64,000 bases of DNA from assembly GCF_002865645.1 (NCBI RefSeq), contig NW_020194671.1, positions 1 through 64,000 on the forward strand, in the 5' to 3' direction. This stretch comes from Hyaloscypha bicolor E (Eukaryota; Ascomycota; Leotiomycetes; Helotiales; Hyaloscyphaceae). Position numbers and translations under genes: made by a program. Positions 36,241 through 46,892 of the stretch are shown one piece after another (the first letter of the stretch is position 1; each line of letters begins with the position of its first letter). The notes below the pieces were generated by a model. That model saw nothing but the letters and a program-made list of their open reading frames with translations, did not search any database and was not told the DNA's origin.

Positions 36241-36996
36241 GTCTTGCGAGGAACAGTCGAAAATGTGATTACCCGTCATTATCAGCGTTTCCCTCCTCAA
36301 AGTGGTGCATCGACTCAAGTGAGCAATAATCTGTGGAGGATACTATGGATGAGAAAAAGGGGTGGCAGTTGTTTGTGTAAAGTGTAAAGGGATTTTCGAT
36401 TCTTTGCTTATATGTTCGGTGGATTTTGGCGCCTCTGGATGGATGGAGATATTGTTCTTTTGTGATATTGGAGGAGGAGTTTGGCGCAAATCAAAGATAC
36501 CATACGATACCATTCTTTGAGGACGAGAGGAGCGATGTCTCCAGAGATGAAAGCAGCATTTGGTGTTGATGTTGATTAGCACTCAACACTGGGCGCCGAA
36601 CTGGACATAACAGAGATGAGATGTGATTCTTTACATTGTCTTGAGTGTCTGCTGATACGTTGCAACTCTGTGATTGGGTTCTGCCTTTGCTAGAGTTTGA
36701 TCGCTTGCGAATTTGATGGCAAGCGCCTCCGCCCACTCTTTACCCTCATTCATTCTTCTCGTTGCACATTGCAAGTTATTCCAAATGTGGGGAGTTGGAG
36801 TCAACTGTAATTCTCCCCCTCCTGCAGCGCACTCGTCTCCAGATGGCAGCTGGCAACGCGCGAACTGGAGGTTATTGCGAAACTCTGCCTCGGGAACGTT
36901 TTCAATCACATGCCCACATGTCTCACTCTGTGCAAGCCCACGATGCGCCTTGCTCCTCAGCATGCCAGAACAACCTTCACTATACAAGCAACAGGG
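36241..36996. other. Intergenic, promoter of the HET gene
   Basis: No gene supported. Frames here overlap on both strands. The in-frame ATG at 36910 upstream of the HET gene gives an atypical 29-residue leader and is not used. Confidence 0.55.
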
Positions 36997-38975
36997 ATGA
37001 GCGAATTCATATACTCCCCGATTCCAGCCAGCAGCGGCGGGTTTCGCATTTTGAGGCTCCGGCCCGGAAGTCCAGATAACAGCGTAGAGTGTGACCTCAT
37101 CATCGCCCAGCTCGACTCAAGTAACCTGCTACCTTACGATGCTTTGTCGTATTTCTGGGGAGACCCTGATGATCGAGAGGCCATCACGGTTCATGGCCGC
37201 GAACAGCATGTGACAAGGAATCTCCATGCAGCTCTAAGGCAGCTGAGGTCTGTATCCAGAGACCGACTGCTCTGGGCCGATGCAGTCTGTATCAACCAAA
37301 ATGATGCAGAAGAGAAGGGCAAACAGGTCCAACTTATGAGAGATATCTATCGAAAGGCGGAACGCACAATTGTCTGGCTTGGCGAGGGTTCAATCTTTAC
37401 TCCACCGGGCTTCAATCTCATATCCCGCCTCCCCAAGGCTCACAGGCTGAGAATCGACCGGGGAGACGACCGACCACTTCATCACTTGAGCGCTGCCGAC
37501 CGAGACTCCTATGATTTGCCATCTCACCTCTCCCGGGACTGGCTTGGGCTCATCTGCATCTTTGACCTCGCATATTTCAAAAGAATCCGGAATGTCCAAG
37601 AAGTCGCGGTCTCGAGAAAGGTCGATATCTTCTGCGGCAGCGATTCGTGCTCATGGGATGAGCTGATCCAGTCGCTTGATGCCTGCCAGGGACTGCAGCT
37701 CAGACGACTGTACGACATAAGTATGACTCCTCCCATCTACGGGATCGATCGTGCGAAAGTCAGCTTCCACCGTGGTCTGCGATGGAGCTTGCTGGACCCC
37801 TTAGCCCGCCATCGTTCCTTCAATGCCACAGACAAAAGAGACAAAATCTTCGCTCTGCTTGGACTGGTAGATAGCGAAGATGGCTCCTCAGCTAGCGTTA
37901 AGCCGGATTACGATCACGGGCATACAGCAGGGATGGCTTATACGAGCCTTGCAACGACTCTCCTAGAGAACAGCAATCACTTGGACATCTTGAGCGTTCC
38001 TCGTGTCCAGAGCTCAACGTGGGCGATTGCTTCGCAATTGCCGTCGTGGGTGCCAGATTGGAGCCTTCAATTGCAAGTCAAGCCGCTCATTGACTTTGCC
38101 ATTCCGGATATTGCCAGGATGGTAGAAGATGGGGTCGATCTTTCGGCCGACGAGCCAGACAACGAAGAAACGCGTGCTGAGCCTCTTATTCTCTTTGCAG
38201 CAACAGGCTCGTCGCAATCCTGTCCAAAGTTCAACGCAAAAAACCCCTACTTTGTCTCGAGGGCTATATCCTAGACGAGGTTGACCGGGTAGGCATGACC
38301 CTAAACAATCCCTATGCTGGTATGGGCCATAGCGAGCTCATGAACTCGAAGTCGCTGCTGAGTATGCTATCCGCTATTCCCAGAACAATGCTCGGTGCCG
38401 CAGAACTGTCTCGCACATGGATAGACTGGGAATCCATCACCGCAGCCCACATTCGACAGCACTACGTCACTGGTGAACCGATGCTAGATGCTTACTGGAA
38501 GACATTCCTCGGCGGCCACACCGTATTCTCGGAAGACAGGTGGCTGGAAGAGCGCAACAGGTGGGAAGCCCTCGTCCGCGATTATCGGACGCCAGCGCGC
38601 TTCAACCTGCACAAATCCCCGGCCGCCTATGCAGTTGCTCTCGGGGCGATGGTAGGAGTCCGTCTCGTCAGGCAGGCGGTTGGGACTGCTGTCGACATAC
38701 CGCCGTCTTCTGAGCTGCCGGCTGACTTGGATAGCCCTACCAGTGAGATGATGCTGCAGAGGCGGATGTTTACGACGCGTGATGGACTCATCGGCTTAGG
38801 TCCCGAGGCACTACAGACGCGAGATTGCATTGCACTGTGTAAAGGGGGCAAAGTACCGTATGTACTGAGAAAAGTGCCAGAGGGGTACGAGCTCGTTGGG
38901 GAATGTTATATGCATGGTATTACGCAAGGCGAGAGGTTCGTAGAGCAAAAGTGTGGCGAGGTGTGGATTGCTTGA
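36997..38975 (+). CDS. HET-domain (heterokaryon incompatibility) protein, frame broken near 38245
   Basis: Start at 36997 (MSEFIYSPIP), the usual beginning of HET proteins. The HET domain follows: LPYDALSYFWGD (about residues 46-57) and LLWADAVCINQND...KGKQVQLMRDIY...ERTIVWLG (about 90-130), then the DKIFALLGL segment. The frame ends at 38272-38274 (..FVSRAIS), but the expected continuation LEGYILDEVDRVG and a full C-terminal half up to 38975 lie in another frame. A single base missing in the A6C4 run at 38242-38251 would rejoin them (about 660 residues). The end LGPEALQTRD..ALCKGGKVPYVLR..PEGYELVGECYMHG is the normal HET C-terminus. HET proteins trigger cell death on non-self fusion. A true null allele or a sequencing error cannot be told apart here. 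Confidence 0.8.
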
Positions 38976-39369
38976 CGAGAGGGGATTCACTGTTTTGGCT
39001 GCTTCTAAATTCCAACTGATTGGCTTCGACCCCTGGCAATCTTTCTGTTTATAGATTGGGTAATATTAAAACCTGAATAACCGCCACGACAAACCCTCTT
39101 ATCAGTCAGGATTCTCATGTGGAAAGTATGAAATTACGAAGTCTTCTCTCCGCCTCCCACTCGTTTTCCTGTAAAGCCAGATTCCAAAACGGAGATTGAG
39201 ATCAAAAGCTATTCATCTAGCGTTTAGATAACGGAATCGGTGGTCGGTGCTATTGTTCTCGCAGCTCTAGCATATTTGCTCCAATCCATACTCTTTGGAG
39301 GCCATGACCAGGCTTGGCAGAAATACCTAATTTCTGGTTTCGATAGGTATCGATGCCAGAATCGTAAGG
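38976..39369. other. Border of gene island, repeat end motif
   Basis: After the HET stop, the reverse complement of 39240-39340 carries the word TGCCAAGCCTGGTCATGGCC, also found with changes at 42811-42830 and 20312-20330. It is likely the end of a dispersed transposable element. No gene. Confidence 0.5.
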
Positions 39370-39749
39370 TATTAATCGCGAGGTTTCCACGAGTTTCGCC
39401 TATTTCCCTAAAAATAGGCGAGGTACACCGAAAAGCAAATTTCAGCGAAACGCAAGTTGATTTTCTCGCGGGCAAAATCGTCTTTTTGGTCCGTACGTCG
39501 AAAATCAAAATCGCACCTTACTCTTAACTTGCTCGTAGAATATTATTTTTGGTGAGCGAAACTGAATAAGAGTATCTAAATCTTATTTTTATTACTTAAA
39601 TAATACTTTTGCTTCTTCGGATTTCTTAGGAGAAGGCGTGGTTATAGAGAAATAAAAAAATATTTGCGTTTCGCTGAAATTTGCTTTTCGGTGTACCTCG
39701 CCTATTTTTAGGGAAATAGGCGAAACTGGTGGAAACCTCGCGATTAATA
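39370..39749. repeat. Inverted repeat, 86 bp arms, 208 bp spacer
   Basis: 39370-39455 is the reverse complement of 39664-39749 with one mismatch (GAG versus CAG near 39391-39393). Each arm itself contains a small palindrome, CGCCTATTTCCCTAAAAATAGGCG. It could fold into a long hairpin or be the ends of a foldback-type element. The adjacent sequence to the right is the start of an AT-rich block. The reading frames over it are byproducts of the repeat. Confidence 0.9.
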
Positions 39750-40730
39750 CTATCAATAAAGTATTGATCCCCGGAACCCAATTCCCTCCTTTAATTGTAA
39801 TTAACTTTAGAACCACTTCCCTTATAAGAAAACTTTTAGTAGCGCAAATATTCTACTTAATTTAGGCTTTCTATTTAGCTACTTATTTTATAGTTTAGAC
39901 TAAAACTTATCTCAATGCGGCTATTTTAAGCAAAAAATAGCTTTTGAGATTTTCGTAAGGCTCGCTTATAATAAGTATTCTAATAAGAGATATGAATATA
40001 ATACTACGAGTTTAGGGCCGCTTCGCTAAAATTATCACTAGCGGCCCTACGCAAGCTCCGGGGCTAGCAATAATTTTGCCCTAAACTCGTCCCGAGTAGC
40101 TTTAAATAATATTTCTTAATAATAAACTGTTTATAAATTATATAAGAAAGAAAATAGCTTATAAATATATAAAATTACTTAAAAATAAGCTAAAAATATT
40201 CTTTTAATTTATATTTTAATTTTAATTCTTTTAAATATTAAGTTTAATAAATTTAAAATTAAAATATTATTATAAAATTAAGTCTTTTATAATTTATTAA
40301 AAGAATTTAAGTTTTAATAATATAAGTCTAATAAAATTAATTATATAAGTATTTTAAATAAAAATAAAACTAAATAAGTTTAAAAAACTAAAGAAAATTA
40401 ATTTAAAAAATTAATTTAAATATATATAAATTATAAACTAATAAAAGTTATTTATTAATATTAAATAATATATTTCTTTAATTTTATTTAAATATAAAAT
40501 TATATTTTAATAAATCTTTTAATATTTTTAAAAAAAATAAAAGCTATTATATTATATAATAAAATTATATAATATTTTAAGTTATTTCTAAATTTCTAAA
40601 ATAAATTAATAATATTATTTAATATAAGTTTATTTTAAAAGAAGTCTTTAAATATAAAAGATTTAGAAATTATTATAATAAAACTTTTAATATTTTAATA
40701 TTTTTATATATAAGTAATCTAATTTATATA

Positions 40731-40785
40731 TTTCTTATATTTCTTATATTTCTTATATTTCTTATATTTCTTATATAATATATTA
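40731..40785. repeat. 10 bp tandem repeat
   Basis: Five to six units of TATTTCTTAT. Confidence 0.85.
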
Positions 40786-41370
40786 TTTAATTAATTTAAT
40801 AAAATAAAGCTTTCTTAGCTCTTTCTTTTCTTTTATATTCTTTTTATATTTTAATTAAATATATATATTAATATAATTCTTTTAAATTTTAAGTTTAATT
40901 AAATTTATATATTATTAAAATATTTAATATAATAAAAATTATAATAAATCTAAATCTAAAATATTATTATAAAATATTAAAAAAAATACTTATATATTAA
41001 AAACTCTTATAAAATTAAATCTTTTTTATAATATAAGTACTTTAAATAAAAACTAATAATTTTTAATTTTTAATTTCAATCTAAATATATATAAATTATT
41101 TAAAAAAAAAGTAAATATTTATTAAGCTTTATATAAGATTTAAATTATATTTATATAATATTTTTCTGTAATTTCCTTTAAATATAAAAATATTTTTTAA
41201 AAAAAATAAAAGCTATTATATTATAATTAATAATATTTTTATAAATTAATAAAATTTAATATAATATAATTTACTTTTAATAAAATAATCTAATTTATAA
41301 ATTTCTTATATAATATATTACTTAATTAATTTATAATTAATTTTTTTTTATTAATTTAATTTATAAAATT

Positions 41371-41464
41371 CTTTTTTAAATATATATTTTTTTAAATATA
41401 TATTTTTTTAAATATATATTTTTTTAAATATATATTTTTTTAAATATATATTTTTTTAAATATT
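41371..41464. repeat. 17 bp tandem repeat
   Basis: Five to six nearly exact units of TTTTTTTAAATATATAT. Confidence 0.9.
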
Positions 41465-41525
41465 TAATTTTATAAATTCTTAAACTTTAAACTTAATATA
41501 ATTTCTTTAAATTATTAAAATTATT

Positions 41526-41613
41526 AATTATATATTTTAATTATATATTTTAATTATATATTTTAATTATATATTTTAATTATATATTTTAATTATGTAT
41601 TTTAATTATATAT
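41526..41613. repeat. 15 bp tandem repeat
   Basis: About six units of TATATTTTAATTATA; one unit has TATG in place of TATA. Confidence 0.9.
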
Positions 41614-41920
41614 AAGAACTTATATTTAATATTTTAAATTTAGTTTATTTTTATTTTTTATAAATTATTATAGCTTTTACTTATAAAGCTCTTTTTCTTT
41701 TATAAGCCTTTTTAAGTCTTACTTGCCTTTATAAGTTTCTTATTAATTATACTTCTATTTATAGTTTTTTCTTAATTTTTATTTTTATTTTTATAAAGCT
41801 TTCTTTTTTTTTTATAACTTATTATAGCTCTTTCTTTTATTTATTATTTTTTCTAAGCTATCTAATAAGCTTATAAAGCTCCCTCTTTTCTTATATAAAC
41901 TCTTATAGCCTTTATAACGG

Positions 41921-42148
41921 CTAGTATTATATAATTAGTTTTAGCTAAAGGAATTAATTTTAGCTAAGGTTCCAAGCTATAGTTCAAATCAAGCTCGCTT
42001 CCAAAGCTCGGCGTTTTAGTAGTCTTGGCCATACCTACTTATCTACTGCCACACCTCACTCCTTCTCTCCTTAGCTTTAGATTCTATAGGATATTAGAAT
42101 TATAGATCTTTAAGCATTATTCCATTACTTTATTCCTGCTATTATAGC
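41921..42148 (+). repeat. Dispersed repeat, copy 3 of 4 (least mutated)
   Basis: Same family as 2258-2481, 3681-3916 and 60729-60943, but with far more G/C left (CAAGCTCGCTTCCAAAGCTC, CTTGGCCATACC). It is therefore the best guide to the original sequence. No coding frame or clear terminal structure is seen. Confidence 0.75.
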
Positions 42149-42237
42149 CTTATTCTTATTTATAAAGCTCTCTCTTATACCTATAGAACTTCCCTTAAGC
42201 TTGCTAGGTATTAGAATAGCAGTATACGATATGCGAG

Positions 42238-42535
42238 AGTTTTGGTGTTCCTCACGTGACTTGGATTTTAGGGAGTCCCGAGAGCTAGCTAGAGCCCTGA
42301 GAATTCCCTTTATCCCACCCCTCCCGAGCTTTAAAAAATCGTAATAAAAGCCCCTCGCATTCCAGAACCACTAAAATAGAGAGAAAGGTACTTGAGCATC
42401 TCCTCTCTAATCCCAAGCTCAGCCCTAAGGATTTGGACGGAATCGCGTTCCGATGCGCGATTCCCTAGAAGAGGGCGATTCTGGTGTTCCTCACGTGACC
42501 CGCTTTTTCCAGGGAGTACTGGGAGCCAACCGCTT
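42238..42535. repeat. Direct repeat pair around TGGTGTTCCTCACGTGAC
   Basis: Segments 42238-42285 and 42491-42535 share TGGTGTTCCTCACGTGAC followed by a related AGGGAGT-C-GAGAGC/AGGGAGTACTGGGAGCC. They are about 250 bp apart in the same orientation. They may be termini or subunits of an unnamed element. Confidence 0.6.
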
Positions 42536-42539
42536 AGGG

Positions 42540-44333
42540 TGGTCCGAACGTAGGACAATATAGAAGAGGATATGAGGGTCATTTTAAAATTAAGATAATA
42601 TTAACTTTTATTAATATTATTATTAATTCTTTTAAGAGAAAGACTAGAAAATAAATAAATTATATATAAATATATTATTATATAAATTAAATAATAAATA
42701 GAAGAGATAATTTAAGGCTAAGTATTAATTCAGTATTAATACATATTAATTCTTGTAATACCTAAGTAATACCATCCAGTATTAATACCTTATTAATACC
42801 AAAAGTATTTTTGCCAAGCCTGGCCATAACTTGAGCCATACTCCTCTTGCAGGAGAAGAGCTAGGTAAGAGAAGTAAGCTAAGGGAAATGTTATATAATT
42901 CAAAAGCCTATTTTTCGGGAGGCATATCTGGGGGTAAGGGAATGAATTTACCACGGCTCTTCCCAAGCACAGTTCGTTAATATGCACCACAGAACAAATC
43001 GATCTGGCGCATACAAACTTTAGATAGTAAATGAAATCTCTAGCTTTTCCTGCAAAGCAGGCTAACTATCTGGTCCCGGGCGACCATGCCCAGATTCCTC
43101 CAAAATTCATGGATAATATTAAATTGTGGAAAAAATAATATAGTTAGTAATCTTGCTACACTTGATATAGGAGGTAATCCATGCATTTACAGCTGCTACG
43201 GACCAGATTCCCATGCCGCTTATAATAGCTGGTCCAAAAGAAGTACACAAATCTTGACTTGTTCAATGAAATAATAAATTATCTTGTCAAACGGACCTCA
43301 AAACTTCCTTGAGTAAACCTGCAACAAATGCGTCTCTGGCTTTTAAAGCAAAGCGGGTGTGACGAACTGGCCAGACAAAATAAACCCTCCACTAGGCGTT
43401 GCTTTAGGGGAAGCTGTGAGGACGGAAATACTAACATGCGAAAAATGGACCGTACTCAACGTGAACTGCATACTTGTCCGAATCATTGCGATCCTGCATA
43501 TGTCGGCTCTGCCAGCTACTATAATGGTGGCTTGAGTATCAGGAAGTGCTTGCCTCCCTTTTAAGCGAGGCACTAGCGAGCTTGCGTCCGTGAGGAGAAT
43601 TGTCCCAAGGCTTTCTGGAACATTGAGATTACACAAGAGTGCGCGGGGGGAGGATAGCGGAGGCTTCGACAGGTTTCTTGGAATTTATTTTGTTTCCCGT
43701 GTGGTTTTGATTTGCTGGCTGGCGAAGCTGCAGCTGGTGGCGGAGGCTGTGTAAATGCCAGCTCAACTCCCGAAACGTCACCACATTGGAGGCCTTTTCT
43801 CTTTTCGAAATTTTGGCACTCTTTCCATTCAACAATCTTTACCCCTAGGAGAAAACAATGCCGTTGATCGGGGCAGCTATCTTGAAACCCAGTGACAAGT
43901 CACAGCGCAAATAGTGCTTCTCCGTTTACGGATAAGCTGGCCTGAAGAAACGAGCACTTGTGAGCTGCATCTTCGCAATCTCGATGATCGAATGTGCGGG
44001 TTTGGGGTTAGTCAATGATTTGGGTCAGCGAAGTGCATGTGACCCCGAGTAATCAGTTGCGCCCTGTTATTTGATATGGCTGCCGTGGCTTACTTTACTG
44101 TTCTCAAGAGGGCTGCCGCAAACGCCACTCTACCTATTTTCTGAAACTCCCTTCCAGCTTTATGTCTCAACCGACAGCCTCACTTTAGGAGACGGCAAGC
44201 GCCGCAGGTGTTGTAGCAACCTGTAGACTCAAGATTTTCTACTTCCAATAATCCCGAAGCTGGTTCACTCTTTAATCTCTTCCGACTAACTGGCGTTGAC
44301 GCCTTACCTCTTTGAAAATCATAGCCAAAATCA
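42540..44333. other. Short AT stretch then gene-type DNA without a supported gene
   Basis: 42590-42780 is AT-rich. 42781-42800 repeats TATTAATAC words, followed by the shared GCCAAGCCTGGCCATA motif (42812-42827). From 43000 to 44333 composition is gene-like, with short competing frames on both strands (up to 97 codons at 43343-43636, minus) but no recognisable protein. It includes the promoter of the ankyrin gene starting at 44334. Confidence 0.5.
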
Positions 44334-46741
44334 ATGGATCCACTTAGTATTGTGTCAAGCGTCATTGCAGTCTCCCAAGCTGGAGAGCGAGTGGACAGCC
44401 TAATCTCTTGCATTCAAACGTTACTGAATGCTCCAAGAGAACTCGCCGCACTTGTCAATGAAATCTCGAATATAGGAGCCGCGCTTTCAGGATTAAACTC
44501 TAGGATCCTAAATTCACAAGAGGCTTTCGCCAGCTCTAGATGTATTCATCAAATATTAGAGAACTGCCTCGTGCACGTGGAGGCACTAGAACGTTTAGCT
44601 GCCATCTCATTGACAACGAGAGATGCAACGCCCCTTGGAAGTGATGGGAGAACAGCCAGAGGAACGAAAAGAATAGCCTGGCTAAGAAAACAAAGGAGGA
44701 TTGAAAAGATTAAGCAAGAGTTGAAAGTCGCGCTCTCGGCAATTCATTTGGAGCTATTATCATTGAACCTGTAAGTTCCTGTGTCACCCATCGCCCGAAA
44801 GAAGGACGCAGTTGATTTGAAGACAGTGCCAGCCAAGCCCAAGTGGTTTCAAGTATAAGTATATTCGAGGTTTCAGTTCAAAGCCTTCGAGCTACTACTA
44901 TCCTTTCCTCGGATGCTTCTCATCAGAAGTCCATCACTGCATGTGGCGCCATTGATATTTCTAAGTTGTGGCTTTGCTAACCCACTGTGCTTGGTGGAGT
45001 CTTCGAATGCAGACCAAAAACAAGATGACTTGCGTTGCCTCCCCAAGGATGGACGACTATGTGACTCCCAGGTCGAAATCCTGGACATTGGCAGCAGAAC
45101 CGCAAATACACCAACCATTCCGTCACAGAAAGAGTATCTGTACCCGCACAAGTCAGTTCAACTCAACATTCAGACCGTTGGTATTTTCGGCGGGCTGCTT
45201 GGTTGGCTCAGTATGGAAACGGCTAGGGAGCACCTGGATCACGAAGTCCACTCCTCGAAACGTGTCAAGCAGTCTCGGCCCTCTTTTTTGGCTAGATATC
45301 ATCCCGCTTGGTGGGCCTCAGTCATGACCTATACCTTGCGATATCAATCAACCCCCTATCCCTGTCTGTCTTTGCCATTTCAAGCTCTTCTGCCGCCTGA
45401 TGCAGAAATCTTCATTTGCATAAGGACTGGTCAGCTAGAACGCCTCAAAAGGTTGTTTGTAGAACAAAGAGCCTCCGTGACGGATATGATGGCACCTTAC
45501 GGTTTGTCAACAACTGCACTGGCAATCATTTACAACCAGACGGAAATATATCAGCTCCTTGATTCTGCTGGTGCAAGTAGGGTCTCCACAATGCTCCACA
45601 AATCTACTGGGTTTGAGGTCGGGGGGTTTTGGTCAAATTATTCCACTCTTGACTGTTCAGTCTCTGCACAGGCGATCATGGATGACCATCAATATTACAC
45701 ATGCTGCGGATTCGTGGCAAAAACTCTTTCCAATGCGGCAACCCAATCTTGTCCGGAAAGGGACTCTTTTACGCGACTTCACCGAAGCACGCTGGGGTTG
45801 ACAACTGAATGCTTAGAGACCTTACGAGCCTACCGACAGTAGTCTGTGCGCACAGGGCATTTTCCAGGTATTTTCAGGCTCCATAAATTCGCTTACAGGC
45901 CTTAGAAAACTAAAGTCTCCTTAAACACTTAAAAGTTATAAGATAACAAATAATAGTCACGACTTAATATTTAGGGTTAGAGAACCAAAGTAACCTAAGT
46001 ATAATTTGATTAATTAATTTTTAAAGATTTGCACGTTTCAAAATTGTATTTATTAGTAAAATGCCCTGAGCGCACAGACTACTGTCGTTAGGCTCGTTAC
46101 ATTTCGACCCTAGTGTAAACATCAATGAGGTTGATTCGAAGGGACGCTCTGCTTTGCATTTGGCAACATACTTATGCGATATACAGGAAGTTGAACTTCT
46201 CCTTAGAGCTAATGCAAGCTCCGAAGTATGCGACTATACTGGAAAGTCCCCACTCCGAGTTGCAGCTGCTTTAGGTTGGGCTGATGGCACTGCCTTGCTG
46301 GCCAGCGTTAGTGTGGACCCTGAGCAAAGAAATCAACTCAACTTCAGCAACACAATTTTGCATAACGTGTGCTTCCAAGGCCACGCCCATATTGTTGAGC
46401 TCCTGCTTGATGCTGGAGCCGATATGGAAGCGCCAAATGACATTGGGGAAACTTCGCTTCGACATGCTGTGATCAGAAACAAAGTGGAAGTCCTGAAAGT
46501 TTTACATGAACGTGGCGCGGCATTCACGATGGTCGATAATATTGGCTGCACTGCGTTTCATGATGCGATATTGATGAACGCGCACGAGTGTCTGCACTTC
46601 ATTTTGAAACTCCGAGTTCGGGTGGACCAGAGAATCAGATATATGACTAATTCTATCGGTCTGCAACTGTACACCCAGGGAAAAAGGGGCATTTCTTATT
46701 CTGTTATGCTGCAAATTCTAGTCATATCGCGCTCTTATTAA
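44334..46741 (+). pseudogene. Fungal_N-ankyrin repeat gene A, broken by a MITE
   Basis: Exon 1 (44334 to about 44771) encodes MDPLSIVSSVIAVSQAGERV..., the fungal STAND-type N-terminal domain. After an intron (donor GTAAGT at 44772, acceptor about 44828) a helical segment continues, with at least one further frame change before 45330. Then ALLPPDAEIFICIRTGQLERLKRLF and ankyrin-like units follow to SFTRLHRSTLGLTTECLETL (45823). A 272 bp element interrupts here. The frame resumes exactly after it at 46100 (NINEVDSKGRSALHLATYL, then four ankyrin repeats) and ends early at 46741 compared with paralogue B. No NACHT domain is present. Ankyrin repeats suggest protein binding. Insertion and frame breaks make it non-functional. 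Confidence 0.75.
45825..46096. mobile_element. MITE (PIF/Harbinger-type TSD) inside ankyrin gene A
   Basis: 272 bp with inverted ends of about 42 bp: CGAGCCTACCGACAGTAGTC on the left and the complement of GACTACTGTCGTTAGGCTCG on the right, the match continuing to AGGGCATTTT. Flanked by the 3 bp duplication TTA (45822-45824, 46097-46099). Removing the element plus one TTA rejoins the ankyrin reading frame without loss. No coding capacity. The TTA duplication points to PIF/Harbinger, as does the TAA around 13821-14752, though the end sequences differ. Confidence 0.85.
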
Positions 46742-46892
46742 TCTTATGCGGACCTATGGTGAAAGGAATTTAACCTGGCTAGTCTGTTTCTTCACTAACT
46801 TCTTTTCCTCTGAGTGTGCTTGGGCATGTGCTTACAATCGACTAGCAAATTAGTACACATTTGTGTTGCTTGGGTTTCGGTACTCGTATTGA

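Larger units (their letters stand above)
39750..42230. other. AT-rich, RIP-degraded block without genes
   Basis: Mostly A/T. 39990-40100 retains GC (CTAAACTCGTCCCGAGTAGC), perhaps a less mutated fragment. The remainder holds tandem repeats listed separately and one dispersed repeat. No open frame of note. Confidence 0.75.

Noticed and set aside
36910..36996. Upstream in-frame ATG of the HET gene
   Set aside because: The 29 extra residues do not fit HET proteins, whereas MSEFIYSP at 36997 does.
42331..42582. 83-codon minus-strand frame
   Set aside because: It lies across the paired TGGTGTTCCTCACGTGAC repeats and shows no protein features.
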